Source of the DNA: DASVHS01 sp038244815
Lineage (GTDB): Bacteria; Acidobacteriota; Thermoanaerobaculia; Gp7-AA8
Direction of reading: 5' to 3'
Assembly (NCBI GenBank): GCA_038244815.1
Contig: JBBRTB010000048.1
Location: 1 to 16,501, forward strand
DNA: 16,501 nt
Shown here: positions 1 through 9,989 of the stretch, in pieces
Numbering within the stretch: the stretch's first letter is position 1
How the letters are laid out: each line of letters begins with the position of its first letter
Position numbers and translations under genes: made by a program
Notes under the pieces: generated by a model
What the model saw: the letters and a program-made list of their open reading frames with translations, nothing else
Told to the model about the DNA's origin: nothing
The model's database searches: none

Positions 1-118
1 ACCGAGCACCGAGCACCGAGCACCGAGCACCGAGCACCGAGCACCGAGCACCGAGCACCGAGCACCGAGCACCGAGCACCGAGCACCGAGCACCGAGCAC
101 CGAGCACCGAGCACCGAG
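1..118. repeat. Heptanucleotide tandem array, unit accgagc, about 17 copies
   Basis: Sixteen perfect copies of accgagc plus six bases of another run without interruption from the first base, so the array may extend beyond the window edge. The unit is 7 bp, so translation would shift frame with each copy. No gene covers it, and it lies 3' of the leftward ettA-type gene. A second array with the related unit gcccgag follows after about 10 bp; aligned as caccgag versus gcccgag the two units differ at two positions. Perfect copies point to recent slippage expansion, though an assembly artefact at the contig edge is possible. It is not a CRISPR array because there are no spacers. Confidence 0.95.
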
Positions 119-128
119 GACGCCCGAA

Positions 129-154
129 CCGCGGCCCGAGGCCCGAGGCCCGAG
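129..154. repeat. Short heptamer block (three gcccgag units), duplicated at 16323-16348
   Basis: Three tandem gcccgag units preceded by ccgcg form a 26-bp block that is identical base for base to 16323-16348. This copy ends 6 bp before the stop codon of the leftward ettA-type gene, so on that gene's strand it lies immediately 3' of the stop. The other copy lies 18 bp 3' of the groEL stop on the same strand. Read 5'->3' on that strand the unit is ctcgggc. No stable hairpin is evident. Function is unknown. Confidence 0.9.
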
Positions 155-160
155 AAGCCC

Positions 161-1846
<1,686 letters not shown>

Positions 1847-1855
1847 GGGGCGCGG

Positions 1856-1861
1856 ATTATA
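1856..1861 (-). promoter_or_regulatory. Perfect -10 box (TATAAT) next to the ettA start codon
   Basis: On the minus strand TATAAT ends 9 nt before the ettA ATG (spacer ccgcgcccc). Transcription usually starts 6-8 nt after a -10 box, which would leave 0-3 nt of leader, so the mRNA may be leaderless. That agrees with the absence of a Shine-Dalgarno. A TG dinucleotide lies two bases upstream rather than the one base of a classical extended -10. No good -35 hexamer is found at 16-18 bp. The match could be chance, but it is conspicuous in GC-rich DNA. Confidence 0.5.
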
Positions 1862-1922
1862 CGCAGGAACGTCGGGGAAGATCGGCGCGGTGGCGGGAGC
1901 GCCGAAATGATTCGTCCGGCGT

Positions 1923-4391
1923 TCAGTTCACGGAGTCCGAAAACGCTCCCGCCGCGATACGCGGATTCACGAGCACTTCGGCCGCGGCCTGTTCGAACGA
2001 AACGACGACGAGGGTCTGGTCGTCTTCGGGCGGGCGGTTGCGGGTGAACTTGCGTACGGAGGCGAGCAACGCTTTCTTGATCTCGTCGGCGCTCAGGTGT
2101 CCGCTCTCGAGAAGCGTCTTCTCGAAGCGATCGAAGCCGTACGGCTCGCCGTCGTCGTCGACCGCTTCGATGAGGCCGTCGCTGTAGAGGATGAGGCGAT
2201 CGCCCGCCGAGAACTCGACAGAGTGCTCGCGGAAGGGCTCGCGGCGGCGGACGCCGAGCGGAAAACCCCACGAGGAGAGAGGCTCCAGGCGCTTGGGCAT
2301 GGCGCGGTAGACATAGGGATCGAGATGGCCCGCGGAGGAGAAGCGCAGTGTCTGCGAGCGGGGATCGAGCAGCCCGAAGAAGAACGTCATGAGGATCCGC
2401 TTCGGCGCGGTCTTGATGACAATTTCGTTGAGCACGTTCATGACCGCGCGCGGCGAGGAATCGTGGTCGACCTGCACGAGCAGCGCGGACTTGGCCATGG
2501 CCATGACGATGCCGCTCGTCAGTCCATGCCCCGAGACGTCGCCGAAGGCGATGCCGATCTCGCCGGTGGGCTGCGGCAGGAAGTCGAAGTAATCGCCGCC
2601 GATCTCCGTGGCCGCGCGATAGTGCGAGGCCACCGAAGCGCCGGCCAGGTTCGGCGTGTCGAGCGGCAGCAGCGCCGCCTGAATGCGGTTGGCCGCGTCG
2701 ATCTCCGCTTTGACGCGCTCGCGCTCGACGATGCGCTTCACGTGCGGCGCGAGATTCTCGTATCTGTAGACGATCTCGCGCTTCGTGGCCAGCGCCACAG
2801 CGCTGAAGCCAAGGAACGCCACGTTCGGGACGACGACGTAAGTGAGCAGCGCCGTGAACTCGTGACCCTGCGCCACCGACAGCAGCGGCATCAGGTAGAC
2901 GATCATCGATCCGAGGAACAGCGCCACGACCGAGGTCAGAAGGTCATAGGAGAGGAACACGGCCACGGTGGCGGCACCGGCGCCGAATCCGAACAGGATG
3001 CGCTGCAGATACGGCTCGATCGGCACCTCGGCCACACCGACGACCGTCGCGAAGAGCACCGCGGCGATGACGCCGGCCCACAACGCGCGGCGCCGGTTCG
3101 CCAGCGCCAGCAGGAAGAGAATCGCCACCACGGGAAACGTGATCGAATCCAGTGCGGCGCTGAAGAGAACCGCGGAAGGTCCGCCCAGACGGACGGACAG
3201 CTCGGTACCCGCACCGGTGATGGTGTGCGCGGATCCGAGAATCAGCGGAACCAGGGCGACCAGAAATGCCGCCGCGGCGACCGCGGGCGCGGTGAGCACT
3301 CCACGCAGAACCGAGCGGCCTGTCGTGGCGTTGCGTGGATCACGGCGCAGAATGGCGTCGAACGACGCTAGACGCTCGCCCCAGCGCTCGCGCGCATAGC
3401 TCTCGCCCACCGACCAGCCGAAAAACACCAGCACGGCCATCGGCAGGTCGAAGAAGAGGAACTTGTATCCGCTGATCGAATACGCGGTCTTCGGCGCATC
3501 GAGGCTGCCGAAGTTCGATCCTTCCGAGACCGGGCCGCAGGAGACGATGTTGAACGCGATCGACAACACGACCATCATTCCGAACAGCATCGTCGACGTG
3601 CCGACGCCTGCTTCTCCGGCGTGGTACTTCTTGAGGAAGATCAGCAGCAGCACGAACAGCAGCGTGAACATCACGCCGTAGCGCACGAACAATGAGGCGA
3701 TGCCGCTTCCCGATTGATCGTTGCGGAACGCGCTGCCGTCCGCCATCTCCTCGATGAGCGCCCAGCCCGCGAACTGGTCGCCGGTGAAATAGACCCAGAG
3801 GTACGGAACGACCTTCCCCGTCGGGAACGCGGAGGGAATGCGATACCGCACCAGCCAGTCGGTGCGGTTGCGCAGCACGGTGGGCCGGGTGTCCTCGAAC
3901 TTCGGGTTCGGCGCACCGGCCAACTTGCGCGACTTCACGAAGGCATCGGCCCGGGCACGCACGTCCGCCTCGGTCAGGCGCGCCCCCGGCGTCTCGTTGC
4001 GCATGCGCAGCCTTGCGGCCGTGATCTCGCCGGTCTGGGCGCTGACGACCACGTCGCCGTACGGGACAAACTTCTCCAGACCGCGGCGGAAATACGTGGC
4101 GTGATAGCCGCCCAGGCGCGGACCGATGACGAGGTCGTCGTTCGCGGCGCGGCGGTTTTCCGGATGCTTGTCCAGTTCGTCGTCGAGCGGCGTCGAGTTC
4201 GCCCAGGTCAGAATCGACCAGGCCTCTTTGACGGGGATGCCCAGCCGTTTCGCTTCCGCATCGGCGATGGGCATGGCGTCGCCCCTGGTGTAGCGGATCC
4301 CGACCGGCTGCGAGGTGTTGAACCATGGCAGTAGCAGGGTCAGCGCCGCGATCCCGATGAGGCACGCGGCGATGGGTGCCAGTCGTTTCAT
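1923..4391 (-). CDS. Multi-pass membrane PP2C-type (SpoIIE/RsbU) serine phosphatase
   Basis: From the ATG at 4391 this is 822 residues. A signal-anchor helix (about 4-22) is followed by an extracytoplasmic region of about 210 residues, then roughly eight to nine hydrophobic helices (about 237-255, 267-286, 311-330, 368-388, 404-432, 437-455, 463-502, 514-537). A helical linker containing ANRIQAALLP (568-577 region) leads to a C-terminal PP2C/SpoIIE phosphatase domain (about 585-798). Metal-binding motifs look intact: GGDYFD 598-603, GDVSGHG 617-623, YSDGL 736-740, and DDQT 790-793. Relatives dephosphorylate anti-sigma-factor antagonists (partner-switching); no such partner is in this window. 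The extracytoplasmic part resembles nothing I can name with confidence; a PepSY-like fold is only a guess. The longer reading frame to 4541 would run into the divergent MFS gene and adds a basic, untypical N-terminus. ATGs at 4403 and 4427 are alternatives, and none has a convincing Shine-Dalgarno. Confidence 0.88.
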   Translation of the reverse strand: MKRLAPIAACLIGIAALTLLLPWFNTSQPVGIRYTRGDAMPIADAEAKRLGIPVKEAWSILTWANSTPLDDELDKHPENRRAANDDLVIGPRLGGYHATYFRRGLEKFVPYGDVVVSAQTGEITAARLRMRNETPGARLTEADVRARADAFVKSRKLAGAPNPKFEDTRPTVLRNRTDWLVRYRIPSAFPTGKVVPYLWVYFTGDQFAGWALIEEMADGSAFRNDQSGSGIASLFVRYGVMFTLLFVLLLIFLKKYHAGEAGVGTSTMLFGMMVVLSIAFNIVSCGPVSEGSNFGSLDAPKTAYSISGYKFLFFDLPMAVLVFFGWSVGESYARERWGERLASFDAILRRDPRNATTGRSVLRGVLTAPAVAAAAFLVALVPLILGSAHTITGAGTELSVRLGGPSAVLFSAALDSITFPVVAILFLLALANRRRALWAGVIAAVLFATVVGVAEVPIEPYLQRILFGFGAGAATVAVFLSYDLLTSVVALFLGSMIVYLMPLLSVAQGHEFTALLTYVVVPNVAFLGFSAVALATKREIVYRYENLAPHVKRIVERERVKAEIDAANRIQAALLPLDTPNLAGASVASHYRAATEIGGDYFDFLPQPTGEIGIAFGDVSGHGLTSGIVMAMAKSALLVQVDHDSSPRAVMNVLNEIVIKTAPKRILMTFFFGLLDPRSQTLRFSSAGHLDPYVYRAMPKRLEPLSSWGFPLGVRRREPFREHSVEFSAGDRLILYSDGLIEAVDDDGEPYGFDRFEKTLLESGHLSADEIKKALLASVRKFTRNRPPEDDQTLVVVSFEQAAAEVLVNPRIAAGAFSDSVN

Positions 4392-4473
4392 GAATGACCG
4401 CATGATACGCGCGCGATTCCTGTTCATTAGATTACGAATCCATTGCAGAGTGGTTTCGGGCAGAATCCTGTCT
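4392..4473. promoter_or_regulatory. Divergent intergenic region between phosphatase and MFS genes
   Basis: This stretch of about 80 bp separates two divergent genes and must hold their start signals if the chosen starts are right. It contains the only AT-rich patch nearby (about 4420-4440). On the minus strand TCTAAT (4426-4431) is a 5/6 match to a -10 box and would place transcription upstream of the 4403 and 4391 ATGs. On the plus strand TAGATT (4428-4433) is a 4/6 match. No good -35 element is seen for either. This is a weak prediction. Confidence 0.3.
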
Positions 4474-5700
4474 GTGAGCGCAAGCGAACAGCGGGCGGCC
4501 CGGTACGCCCTTGCGGTCCTGACGTTCATCAATCTCTTCAACTATCTCGATCGATGGATCGTCGCTGCCGTCGTCGAATCGATCAAGTCGGAGCTGGCGC
4601 TGTCGGATACGCAGCTTGGCTTCGTCGGCGCAGGATTCATCGTTGTCTACACTGTGACGTCGCCGCTGTTCGGAACGTTAGGTGACCGCCGCGCCCGCCC
4701 GCCCCTGATCGCCCTGGGCGTGGCCATCTGGAGCGTGGCCACGGGGCTGGCCGGCTTCGCGCGCGGGTTCACGTCGTTGTTCCTGGCGCGGGCCACGGTC
4801 GGCGTCGGGGAAGCCGCGTACGGAACGGTCGCGCCGGCACTGCTCTCCGATCACTTTCCGATCGAGAAACGCGGACGCGTGCTGTCGATTTTCTTCGCGG
4901 CCATCCCCATCGGCTCCGCCGCCGGATATGTGCTCGGCGGTCTCGTCGATCGCGCCTTCGGATGGCGCGCGGCGTTCTGGATCGCCGGCGCGCCGGGGCT
5001 GCTCCTCTCGCTACTGGTGTTGAAAGTGATCGACCCTCCGCGGGGAAAGCATGACCGGGATCCGGGGCCGGTCGATGGGCCGGTGCAGGGCCGTTCCTGG
5101 CTTCGACTTCTTCGCAACCGGACCTACCGGCTTTCGGTTCTGGGCTATGGGGCATACACGTTCGCGCTGGGCGGCCTGGCGTTCTGGATGCCGGCGTTTC
5201 TGGAGCGGGTGCGGGGGATGCCGCGCGCGCAGGCGACGGTGCTCTTCGGCGCCATTGCGCTCGTCACCGGGTTCACGGGGACGTTTGCCGGCGGGTGGCT
5301 CGGCGATCTGCTTCTGCCGCGAACCAGGAACGCTTATCTGTGGGTATCGGGAATCGCCACGCTCCTGGCCGCGCCGGTGACATACGTCGCGCTGTCGAAT
5401 CCAGACCGCGGCGTCTATCTGACGGCGATCGCCATCGCCGAGGTGCTCATCTTCATGTGCACGGGTCCGGTGAACTCGGCGATCATCAACGCCGTCCGGC
5501 CGGGGGAGCGTGCCACCGCGCTGGGACTCTCCGTGCTGGTCATGCACCTGGTCGGTGACATCCCGTCGCCGCCGCTGATCGGCGCGCTGTCCGATGTCAG
5601 CTCGCTGGGTCGCGCGCTCCTCATCGTGCCCGCAGCCATCGTGATCGCCGGTCTGGTCTGGACCTGGGCGGCCTGGCGAGGGGATCGCGCAACGGCATGA
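4474..5700 (+). CDS. MFS transporter, Spinster-like
   Basis: With the GTG start at 4474 this is a 408-residue inner-membrane carrier with about 12 hydrophobic helices. The first helix carries FINLFNYLDRW (18-28), typical of Spinster-like MFS proteins. Loop 2-3 holds the MFS signature FGTLGDRRARP (66-76), and a second charged loop after helix 6 (about 187-205) joins the two halves. GEAAYGTVAPAL (112-123) and the VNSAIINAV stretch match the substrate-cavity helices of this subfamily. Substrate cannot be told from sequence; eukaryotic Spinster proteins carry lysophospholipids or sphingosine-1-phosphate, and bacterial ones are broad. The frame is open back to 4315, but that part overlaps the divergent phosphatase and is basic, so it is excluded. 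GTG at 4450 is an alternative start; neither has a clear Shine-Dalgarno. The stop overlaps the next start (ATGA), so the downstream gene is probably translationally coupled. Confidence 0.88.
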   Translation: MSASEQRAARYALAVLTFINLFNYLDRWIVAAVVESIKSELALSDTQLGFVGAGFIVVYTVTSPLFGTLGDRRARPPLIALGVAIWSVATGLAGFARGFTSLFLARATVGVGEAAYGTVAPALLSDHFPIEKRGRVLSIFFAAIPIGSAAGYVLGGLVDRAFGWRAAFWIAGAPGLLLSLLVLKVIDPPRGKHDRDPGPVDGPVQGRSWLRLLRNRTYRLSVLGYGAYTFALGGLAFWMPAFLERVRGMPRAQATVLFGAIALVTGFTGTFAGGWLGDLLLPRTRNAYLWVSGIATLLAAPVTYVALSNPDRGVYLTAIAIAEVLIFMCTGPVNSAIINAVRPGERATALGLSVLVMHLVGDIPSPPLIGALSDVSSLGRALLIVPAAIVIAGLVWTWAAWRGDRATA

Positions 5701-6803
5701 TGATGAGGCATGATCACGACATGAGGTTTCGCGGACTCATCGTTCTCGTGTTTCTCCTTTCCCTCACGCCGATCGTGAGCGCCGGATCCCGCCGGCGGGC
5801 CGTGGCGTTTCCTCTCGCCTTTCCGCCGTGCTCGATGGTTACCGGCACGGCCGCGGTGACGTTCACGCACGATCACGGCGCCACGCTGGCGCCGACCGCG
5901 CAGCAGCTTTCCGGCATCGGGTACACCTATGGCCTGGCGGTGCTCGACTCGGGATCGCTCATGGCCTGGCACAAGAGTGACCTCATTCTTTCCGACGATC
6001 ACGGCTGTAGCTGGCGCGTGGTCGCTTCATTTGATGAATACGAGTTTCCGCCGCGGATCGCCGCCGCGAGAGGGCGGCGCGCTTATGCCTGGTCCGACAA
6101 CCGGAGCTTTCTGGTGCGCTATGACAGCCGGGGAGCGGTGAAGCTCAAGCAGCCCGTGGATTTCGTCGGCTTGGCCTCTGATCCGGACGATGCCGATCAC
6201 GTGCGCGCCGGTGGCAGTGACGGTTCGGTCTGGGACAGCCGCGACGGCGGTGAGACGTGGACACCGATCGGCAGCATCCGCCTCGATAATCCCACCCTCT
6301 ATTACCGGTTCGCGTTCGATCCCGCCAATCTCGATCACATCCTTGCGGGCACATCGGTCTCCGGAGCGTTCCTCAGCACGGACGGCGGGCTGACGTGGGT
6401 GCGGCCGTTGATCGGCGCCGAGAACGTGTTCGAGCTCGTGGTGTCGCCCGCGAATCCGAACATCGTGTGGGCCGAGGGGATCGATCTCGACGACGAGGTG
6501 CGGCGCATTTATCGGTCGGCCGATGGCGGCCTCACGTTCGTGCCTGAGATCGACGGGAGCGCGGATGTGCATCTGATCAACGGAACGCTGCTGGCGCCCC
6601 ATCCGACGAATGCGGACGTCCTGTACTTCGTATTCGGCACTTACTTTCAGGACTACGGTACGGACCTCTACCGGTACGACGCGGCGCGGCGAGTTCTCAC
6701 CCTGACGCACAATGATCAGGACGACATCGATGCGATTGCGTTTTCGCCCGGGCAACCCCAATTGATGTACTTAGGACTCGAGGTCGAGAGCAACGTGAGA
6801 TGA
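5697..6803 (+). CDS. Secreted Asp-box (BNR/sortilin-like) beta-propeller protein
   Basis: A 368-residue protein with an N-terminal signal peptide (hydrophobic core LIVLVFLLSLTPIVSAG, 14-30) and no other membrane segment, so probably periplasmic or secreted. Four Asp-box repeats of the form S-x-D-x-G-x-T-W are visible: SDDHGCSW 99-106, SRDGGETW 181-188, STDGGLTW 227-234, SADGGLTF 274-281. Each is followed by phrases such as FDPANLDHILAG or SPANPNIVWAE, typical of sortilin/VPS10-like and BNR propellers. Asp boxes are structural turns and do not imply sialidase activity; no sialidase Arg triad or FRIP motif is evident. Two cysteines (45, 104) could form one disulfide. It starts at ATG 5697 (4-bp overlap with the MFS gene); the internal ATG at 5721 (MRFRGLIV) gives an equally good signal peptide. 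The 3' end overlaps the DUF2142 gene by 4 bp. Ligand unknown. Confidence 0.78.
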   Translation: MMMRHDHDMRFRGLIVLVFLLSLTPIVSAGSRRRAVAFPLAFPPCSMVTGTAAVTFTHDHGATLAPTAQQLSGIGYTYGLAVLDSGSLMAWHKSDLILSDDHGCSWRVVASFDEYEFPPRIAAARGRRAYAWSDNRSFLVRYDSRGAVKLKQPVDFVGLASDPDDADHVRAGGSDGSVWDSRDGGETWTPIGSIRLDNPTLYYRFAFDPANLDHILAGTSVSGAFLSTDGGLTWVRPLIGAENVFELVVSPANPNIVWAEGIDLDDEVRRIYRSADGGLTFVPEIDGSADVHLINGTLLAPHPTNADVLYFVFGTYFQDYGTDLYRYDAARRVLTLTHNDQDDIDAIAFSPGQPQLMYLGLEVESNVR

Positions 6804-8083
6804 CGGCGCAGCGGTTGTTCGTCGTCGTCGGACTGAGCGCCGCTCTCCTCTTCACATTCGTCACCCCTCCGTTCCAGGTGCCCGATGAGGTCGGACACTT
6901 CTGGCGGGCCATGTCCATCGCCTACGGCGCGGTCGTGCCGCCGGTGGAGGCGCGAGGCGGTGTCGCGCGAATCCCGCAGGGATATTCGACGCTGGTGTAC
7001 GTGTTCTGGCGCGATATCGCCGGCGCGCCGGACGAGAAGATCGCCTGGAAGCAGTTTCAGACGTCGCTGGAGGTGCGGCTCGAAGCGGAGAAGAGCGCCG
7101 TGGTGACCTTCCCGGCCGGCTACACGGCGATCCCGTACCTTCCGCAGGTCGCTGCGGCGCTCGTGACCCGGGTCATCCCGGTTCGCCCTGTCATCACGTT
7201 CTATCTGGGGCGTCTGTGCAACGCCGTGGCGTACGTGCTCCTGATCGCGCTGGCCATCCGAATCACACCGACTATGCGATGGTTGTTCGCCGCAGCGGGG
7301 CTGCTGCCGATGGCGTTGTTTCTGGCAGCCTCGTGGTCATCCGATCCGATGACCGTGGCCACATCGTTTCTGCTCACGGCGGGACTGCTGCGCGGGGCGC
7401 ACACGTGGCGCGACATCGCTCTGCTGGCGACTTGCGGCGCCGCTGTCGGCCTGTGCAAGCCGGCCTACTTTCTGATCGCACTGCTGGCAGTGGTGACACC
7501 GTTCGCGCGTGTCTACTGGCGCGCCGTCGTGATCGCGGCCACGGCCGCGGGTGTGGCGGTGGCCATGTGGAGTGCCGCGCGGACATTCGCGCCGCAACGT
7601 CCCGGCGCGCACATCGATCCCGCCGCCCAGATCCAATGCGTCCGTCATGAGCCGTCTCGCTTTCTCGAAGCGCTCCGCGCCGAGTTGCGTTTCGACTATG
7701 TGCGGCAGGCCGTCGGCCGTCTGGGGGTGCTCGACGTCCCGCTGCCCGGCGCGCTGGTATGGGCTGAATTGCTGCTGCTTCTGTTGTGCGCGTGGACGGC
7801 AGGAAACGTGAGCGGGCCCGTGCGTGGGGCTGCTCTGCTCGTATCGCTTGCGACGATCGCGGGAATCGCTCTGTCGCTCTACATCGGCTGGACGCCGCCG
7901 TGTGCGCGCTCGATCGACGGGCTGCAGGGCCGCTACCTGCTGCCGGTCGTTCCCCTGGTGTTCGCCGTAGCCGGGGCGGCGCTGGTCCGGCGCGAAGAGA
8001 TCACGCGTCTAGCGCTCGCTGCCGTGGCCATCTGCGCCAACGCCACGGCGCTGGTGGCGGTGGGGTGGCGTTACTACCGGTAG
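6800..8083 (+). CDS. DUF2142 family polytopic membrane protein
   Basis: A 427-residue protein with about 10-11 hydrophobic helices. The DUF2142 hallmarks are present: an N-terminal helix followed by PPFQVPDEVGHFWRA (23-37, with D29, E30 and H33), an extracytoplasmic loop with YTAIPYLPQ (108-116), SWSSDPMTVATSFLLT (178-193), and GLQGRYLLP (374-382) before the last helices. The family has no proven function. The acidic pair after helix 1 and the overall topology resemble GT-C glycosyltransferases that use lipid-linked sugars, so a role in modifying a surface glycan or protein is a reasonable inference. The start overlaps the propeller gene stop (ATGA), so the three upstream genes are likely translated in series. 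This suggests the Asp-box protein and this enzyme-like membrane protein work at the same envelope location. Confidence 0.82.
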   Translation: MTAQRLFVVVGLSAALLFTFVTPPFQVPDEVGHFWRAMSIAYGAVVPPVEARGGVARIPQGYSTLVYVFWRDIAGAPDEKIAWKQFQTSLEVRLEAEKSAVVTFPAGYTAIPYLPQVAAALVTRVIPVRPVITFYLGRLCNAVAYVLLIALAIRITPTMRWLFAAAGLLPMALFLAASWSSDPMTVATSFLLTAGLLRGAHTWRDIALLATCGAAVGLCKPAYFLIALLAVVTPFARVYWRAVVIAATAAGVAVAMWSAARTFAPQRPGAHIDPAAQIQCVRHEPSRFLEALRAELRFDYVRQAVGRLGVLDVPLPGALVWAELLLLLLCAWTAGNVSGPVRGAALLVSLATIAGIALSLYIGWTPPCARSIDGLQGRYLLPVVPLVFAVAGAALVRREEITRLALAAVAICANATALVAVGWRYYR

Positions 8084-8110
8084 ACGAACTTGCTACCATC
8101 GTTGAAAGCC

Positions 8111-9226
8111 ATGGACGATCTCGCCGCCGTCTGCGCGAAGATCCGGCAGTGGCCGCGCCGCATTCTCGCCGACGATCATGCGCTCGCGCGGCTCTGTCTG
8201 GAGCAGTGCTGCCACGTCTTCGAGGCTCCACGGGCGGTGCTGCTCATCGACAACGGGGAGGAGCCCTGGTTGAATATCGCCACGATGAACGACGGCGAAT
8301 TCACCTGGATCGAAGACGAGGACCTGAGCCTGGAGAGCGTCGTGGCCGAGGAATATGAGGACCGGTCGTTCTTCGTGGAGGCGATCGACTCGCGTTTACG
8401 GCGCCTGATCGGTGGGGAAGCGATTCTGTCCGTGGCCGTGCTCGCCGATTCGCTTCAGGCGCGCCTGTTCCTCTGCGATTCGAAGCTTCCCGCGGAGGTG
8501 GCCCTGGCCGTGGCCGATCCCGTCGGGGTGCTGATCGCGCTGCAGTTCGAAGCATGCACGCAGCTCGGCAGCGCGGTGCGGGAAGGCATCGAGCAGGAGC
8601 GGCTGCGGGTCGCCCGCGATCTGCATGACGGGCTGCTGCAGTCGTTCACCGGCGTGGTCCTGCAGCTGGAAACGGTGCACAGTCTCCTCGTGGCCGAGCC
8701 TCAGGCGGCACAGCGGATGGTCACGCAGGCACAGGGCCTGATCATGTCCGACCAGCGCGAGTTGCGCCGCTTCGTCGAAGAACTGAGTCCCCGCCGCTCC
8801 CGGGTAACATCGAAATTCGAGTTCGCCGACCGTCTCGAGGAGATGCGGGCGCGATTTCACGACCAGTGGGGCATCCGCGTCGTCATCGACGTCGCCAGCA
8901 TCGACCCCGACGTTTCCAGTTTCCTGGGCCAGGAGACGTTCCGTCTGATCTCGGAGGCCGTCACGAACTCAGCCAAACATGGGCGCGCCTCGGACGTGAC
9001 CGTTGCCGTGCGCACGGCCGGCAGCGAGATGCACATCGAAGTGTCGGACAATGGCAGCGGGTTTCCCTTCCACGGCCGCCTCACGCTCGAGGAGATGCGC
9101 GCCTCGGGCAGCGGTCCGACGATGCTGGCCGAGCGGGTGGCGTCGCTGAACGGAAATCTGACCGTCGACTCGACGGAACGCGGTGCTCTTGTCACAATGA
9201 CGGTACCGCTGGGTTTCGGAGCTTGA
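8111..9226 (+). CDS. Soluble NarL/DesK-type sensor histidine kinase (HisKA_3)
   Basis: A 371-residue protein without membrane helices. The N-terminal part (about 15-150) looks like a degenerate GAF-type sensor domain; then comes a dimerisation/phosphoacceptor helix with RVARDLHDGLLQSFTG (H172 is the phosphorylated His) and a C-terminal HATPase_c domain with the N box EAVTNSAKHG (282-291), G1 DNGSGF (313-318), and a GSGPTMLAERV G2-like segment (333-343). A CxxxCC cluster (C29, C33, C34) in the sensor part could respond to redox or metal, but may be structural chance. ATG at 8111 is used. In-frame TTG codons at 8090 and 8102 are alternatives, with GAAAG the only weak ribosome-binding-like sequence. 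It follows the DUF2142 gene by 27 bp and precedes its response regulator by 11 bp, so the pair is surely cognate. Confidence 0.9.
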   Translation: MDDLAAVCAKIRQWPRRILADDHALARLCLEQCCHVFEAPRAVLLIDNGEEPWLNIATMNDGEFTWIEDEDLSLESVVAEEYEDRSFFVEAIDSRLRRLIGGEAILSVAVLADSLQARLFLCDSKLPAEVALAVADPVGVLIALQFEACTQLGSAVREGIEQERLRVARDLHDGLLQSFTGVVLQLETVHSLLVAEPQAAQRMVTQAQGLIMSDQRELRRFVEELSPRRSRVTSKFEFADRLEEMRARFHDQWGIRVVIDVASIDPDVSSFLGQETFRLISEAVTNSAKHGRASDVTVAVRTAGSEMHIEVSDNGSGFPFHGRLTLEEMRASGSGPTMLAERVASLNGNLTVDSTERGALVTMTVPLGFGA

Positions 9227-9237
9227 GGCAGGAGAAA

Positions 9238-9876
9238 ATGGTAACGACCCTCGTACTGGCCGACGATCACCCGATCATTCTCGAAGGGCTCGAGCAGTTG
9301 TTCCGTCGCGACAAGGATTTTCGGGTGGTGGCCAGCTGCAACTCCGGCGACGACGCCATCGCCGCCGTGCGCGAGCATCGTCCCGATATCATCGTCCTCG
9401 ATGTGAAGATGCCGCGCGGCGACGGTCTCTCCGTCCTGAAGCAGATTCACGACGAGCGGCTGCCCACGCGTGTGATTCTGCTCACCGCTTCCATGCAGGA
9501 AGACGAGGTGCTGCAGGCCATGGAGGGGGGAGTTTGGGGCCTGGTGCTGAAGGAGTCCGCGGCGGTCTCGCTGGTCGACTCCGTTCGGAAGGTTCTGCGC
9601 GGGGAGCGGGCCCTCGATCAGAGTCTTATCGTGCGGGCCCTCGATCGAGCCGTGGAGCGGCAGACCGGCCTGCGCCAGGCCGCCGGGGTGTTGTCGCGGC
9701 GGGAGGCGGAGATCGTGAAAATGGTCTCGGCGGGCATGCGCAACAAGGAGATCGCCAACAAGCTCTTCATTGGGGAGGGGACCGTCAAAACCCACCTCCA
9801 CGCCATCTACAAGAAGCTGGGAGTGCACGGGCGCGTCGAGCTGACGCTCTACGCCCGGGAGCACGGCATCGTTTGA
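9238..9876 (+). CDS. NarL/FixJ-family response regulator (REC + LuxR HTH)
   Basis: A 212-residue cytoplasmic DNA-binding regulator. The receiver domain (about 3-120) shows the acidic pair D9/D10, phosphoacceptor D55 (in IVLDVKMP), switch Thr T83 (LLTAS), and K105 (LVLKES). The output domain (about 150-206) is a LuxR/NarL-type helix-turn-helix with LSRREAEIVKMVSAGMRNKEI and GTVKTHLHAIYKKLGV. It is expected to be phosphorylated by the adjacent HisKA_3 kinase and to bind DNA as a dimer. The ATG at 9238 is preceded by AGGAG with only 3 nt spacing; the frame is open further upstream inside the kinase gene, but only this start gives a proper receiver N-terminus. Targets are unknown; the envelope genes upstream and the c-di-GMP gene downstream are the obvious candidates. 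Confidence 0.94.
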   Translation: MVTTLVLADDHPIILEGLEQLFRRDKDFRVVASCNSGDDAIAAVREHRPDIIVLDVKMPRGDGLSVLKQIHDERLPTRVILLTASMQEDEVLQAMEGGVWGLVLKESAAVSLVDSVRKVLRGERALDQSLIVRALDRAVERQTGLRQAAGVLSRREAEIVKMVSAGMRNKEIANKLFIGEGTVKTHLHAIYKKLGVHGRVELTLYAREHGIV

Positions 9877-9989
9877 TCGTCCCGCTATAACTTTCGATAT
9901 ACCCCAAATTCGCACTGACGACGGATGGGCGCGGCGGCGGCAGAAGTCTATGTTGTTCATTGACTTATTGCATGCGTCACCGAGCTCAT

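Noticed and set aside
1..154. CRISPR array
   Set aside because: Repeats are 7 bp and directly abutting with no spacers.
2097..3371. 424-codon plus-strand frame opposite the SpoIIE phosphatase
   Set aside because: The sequence is Arg/Glu/Gln-rich without motifs, while the opposite strand carries an intact PP2C domain and membrane helices.
4392..4541. N-terminal extension of the phosphatase to 4541
   Set aside because: It would overlap the divergent MFS coding region and adds 50 basic residues before a natural signal-anchor helix.
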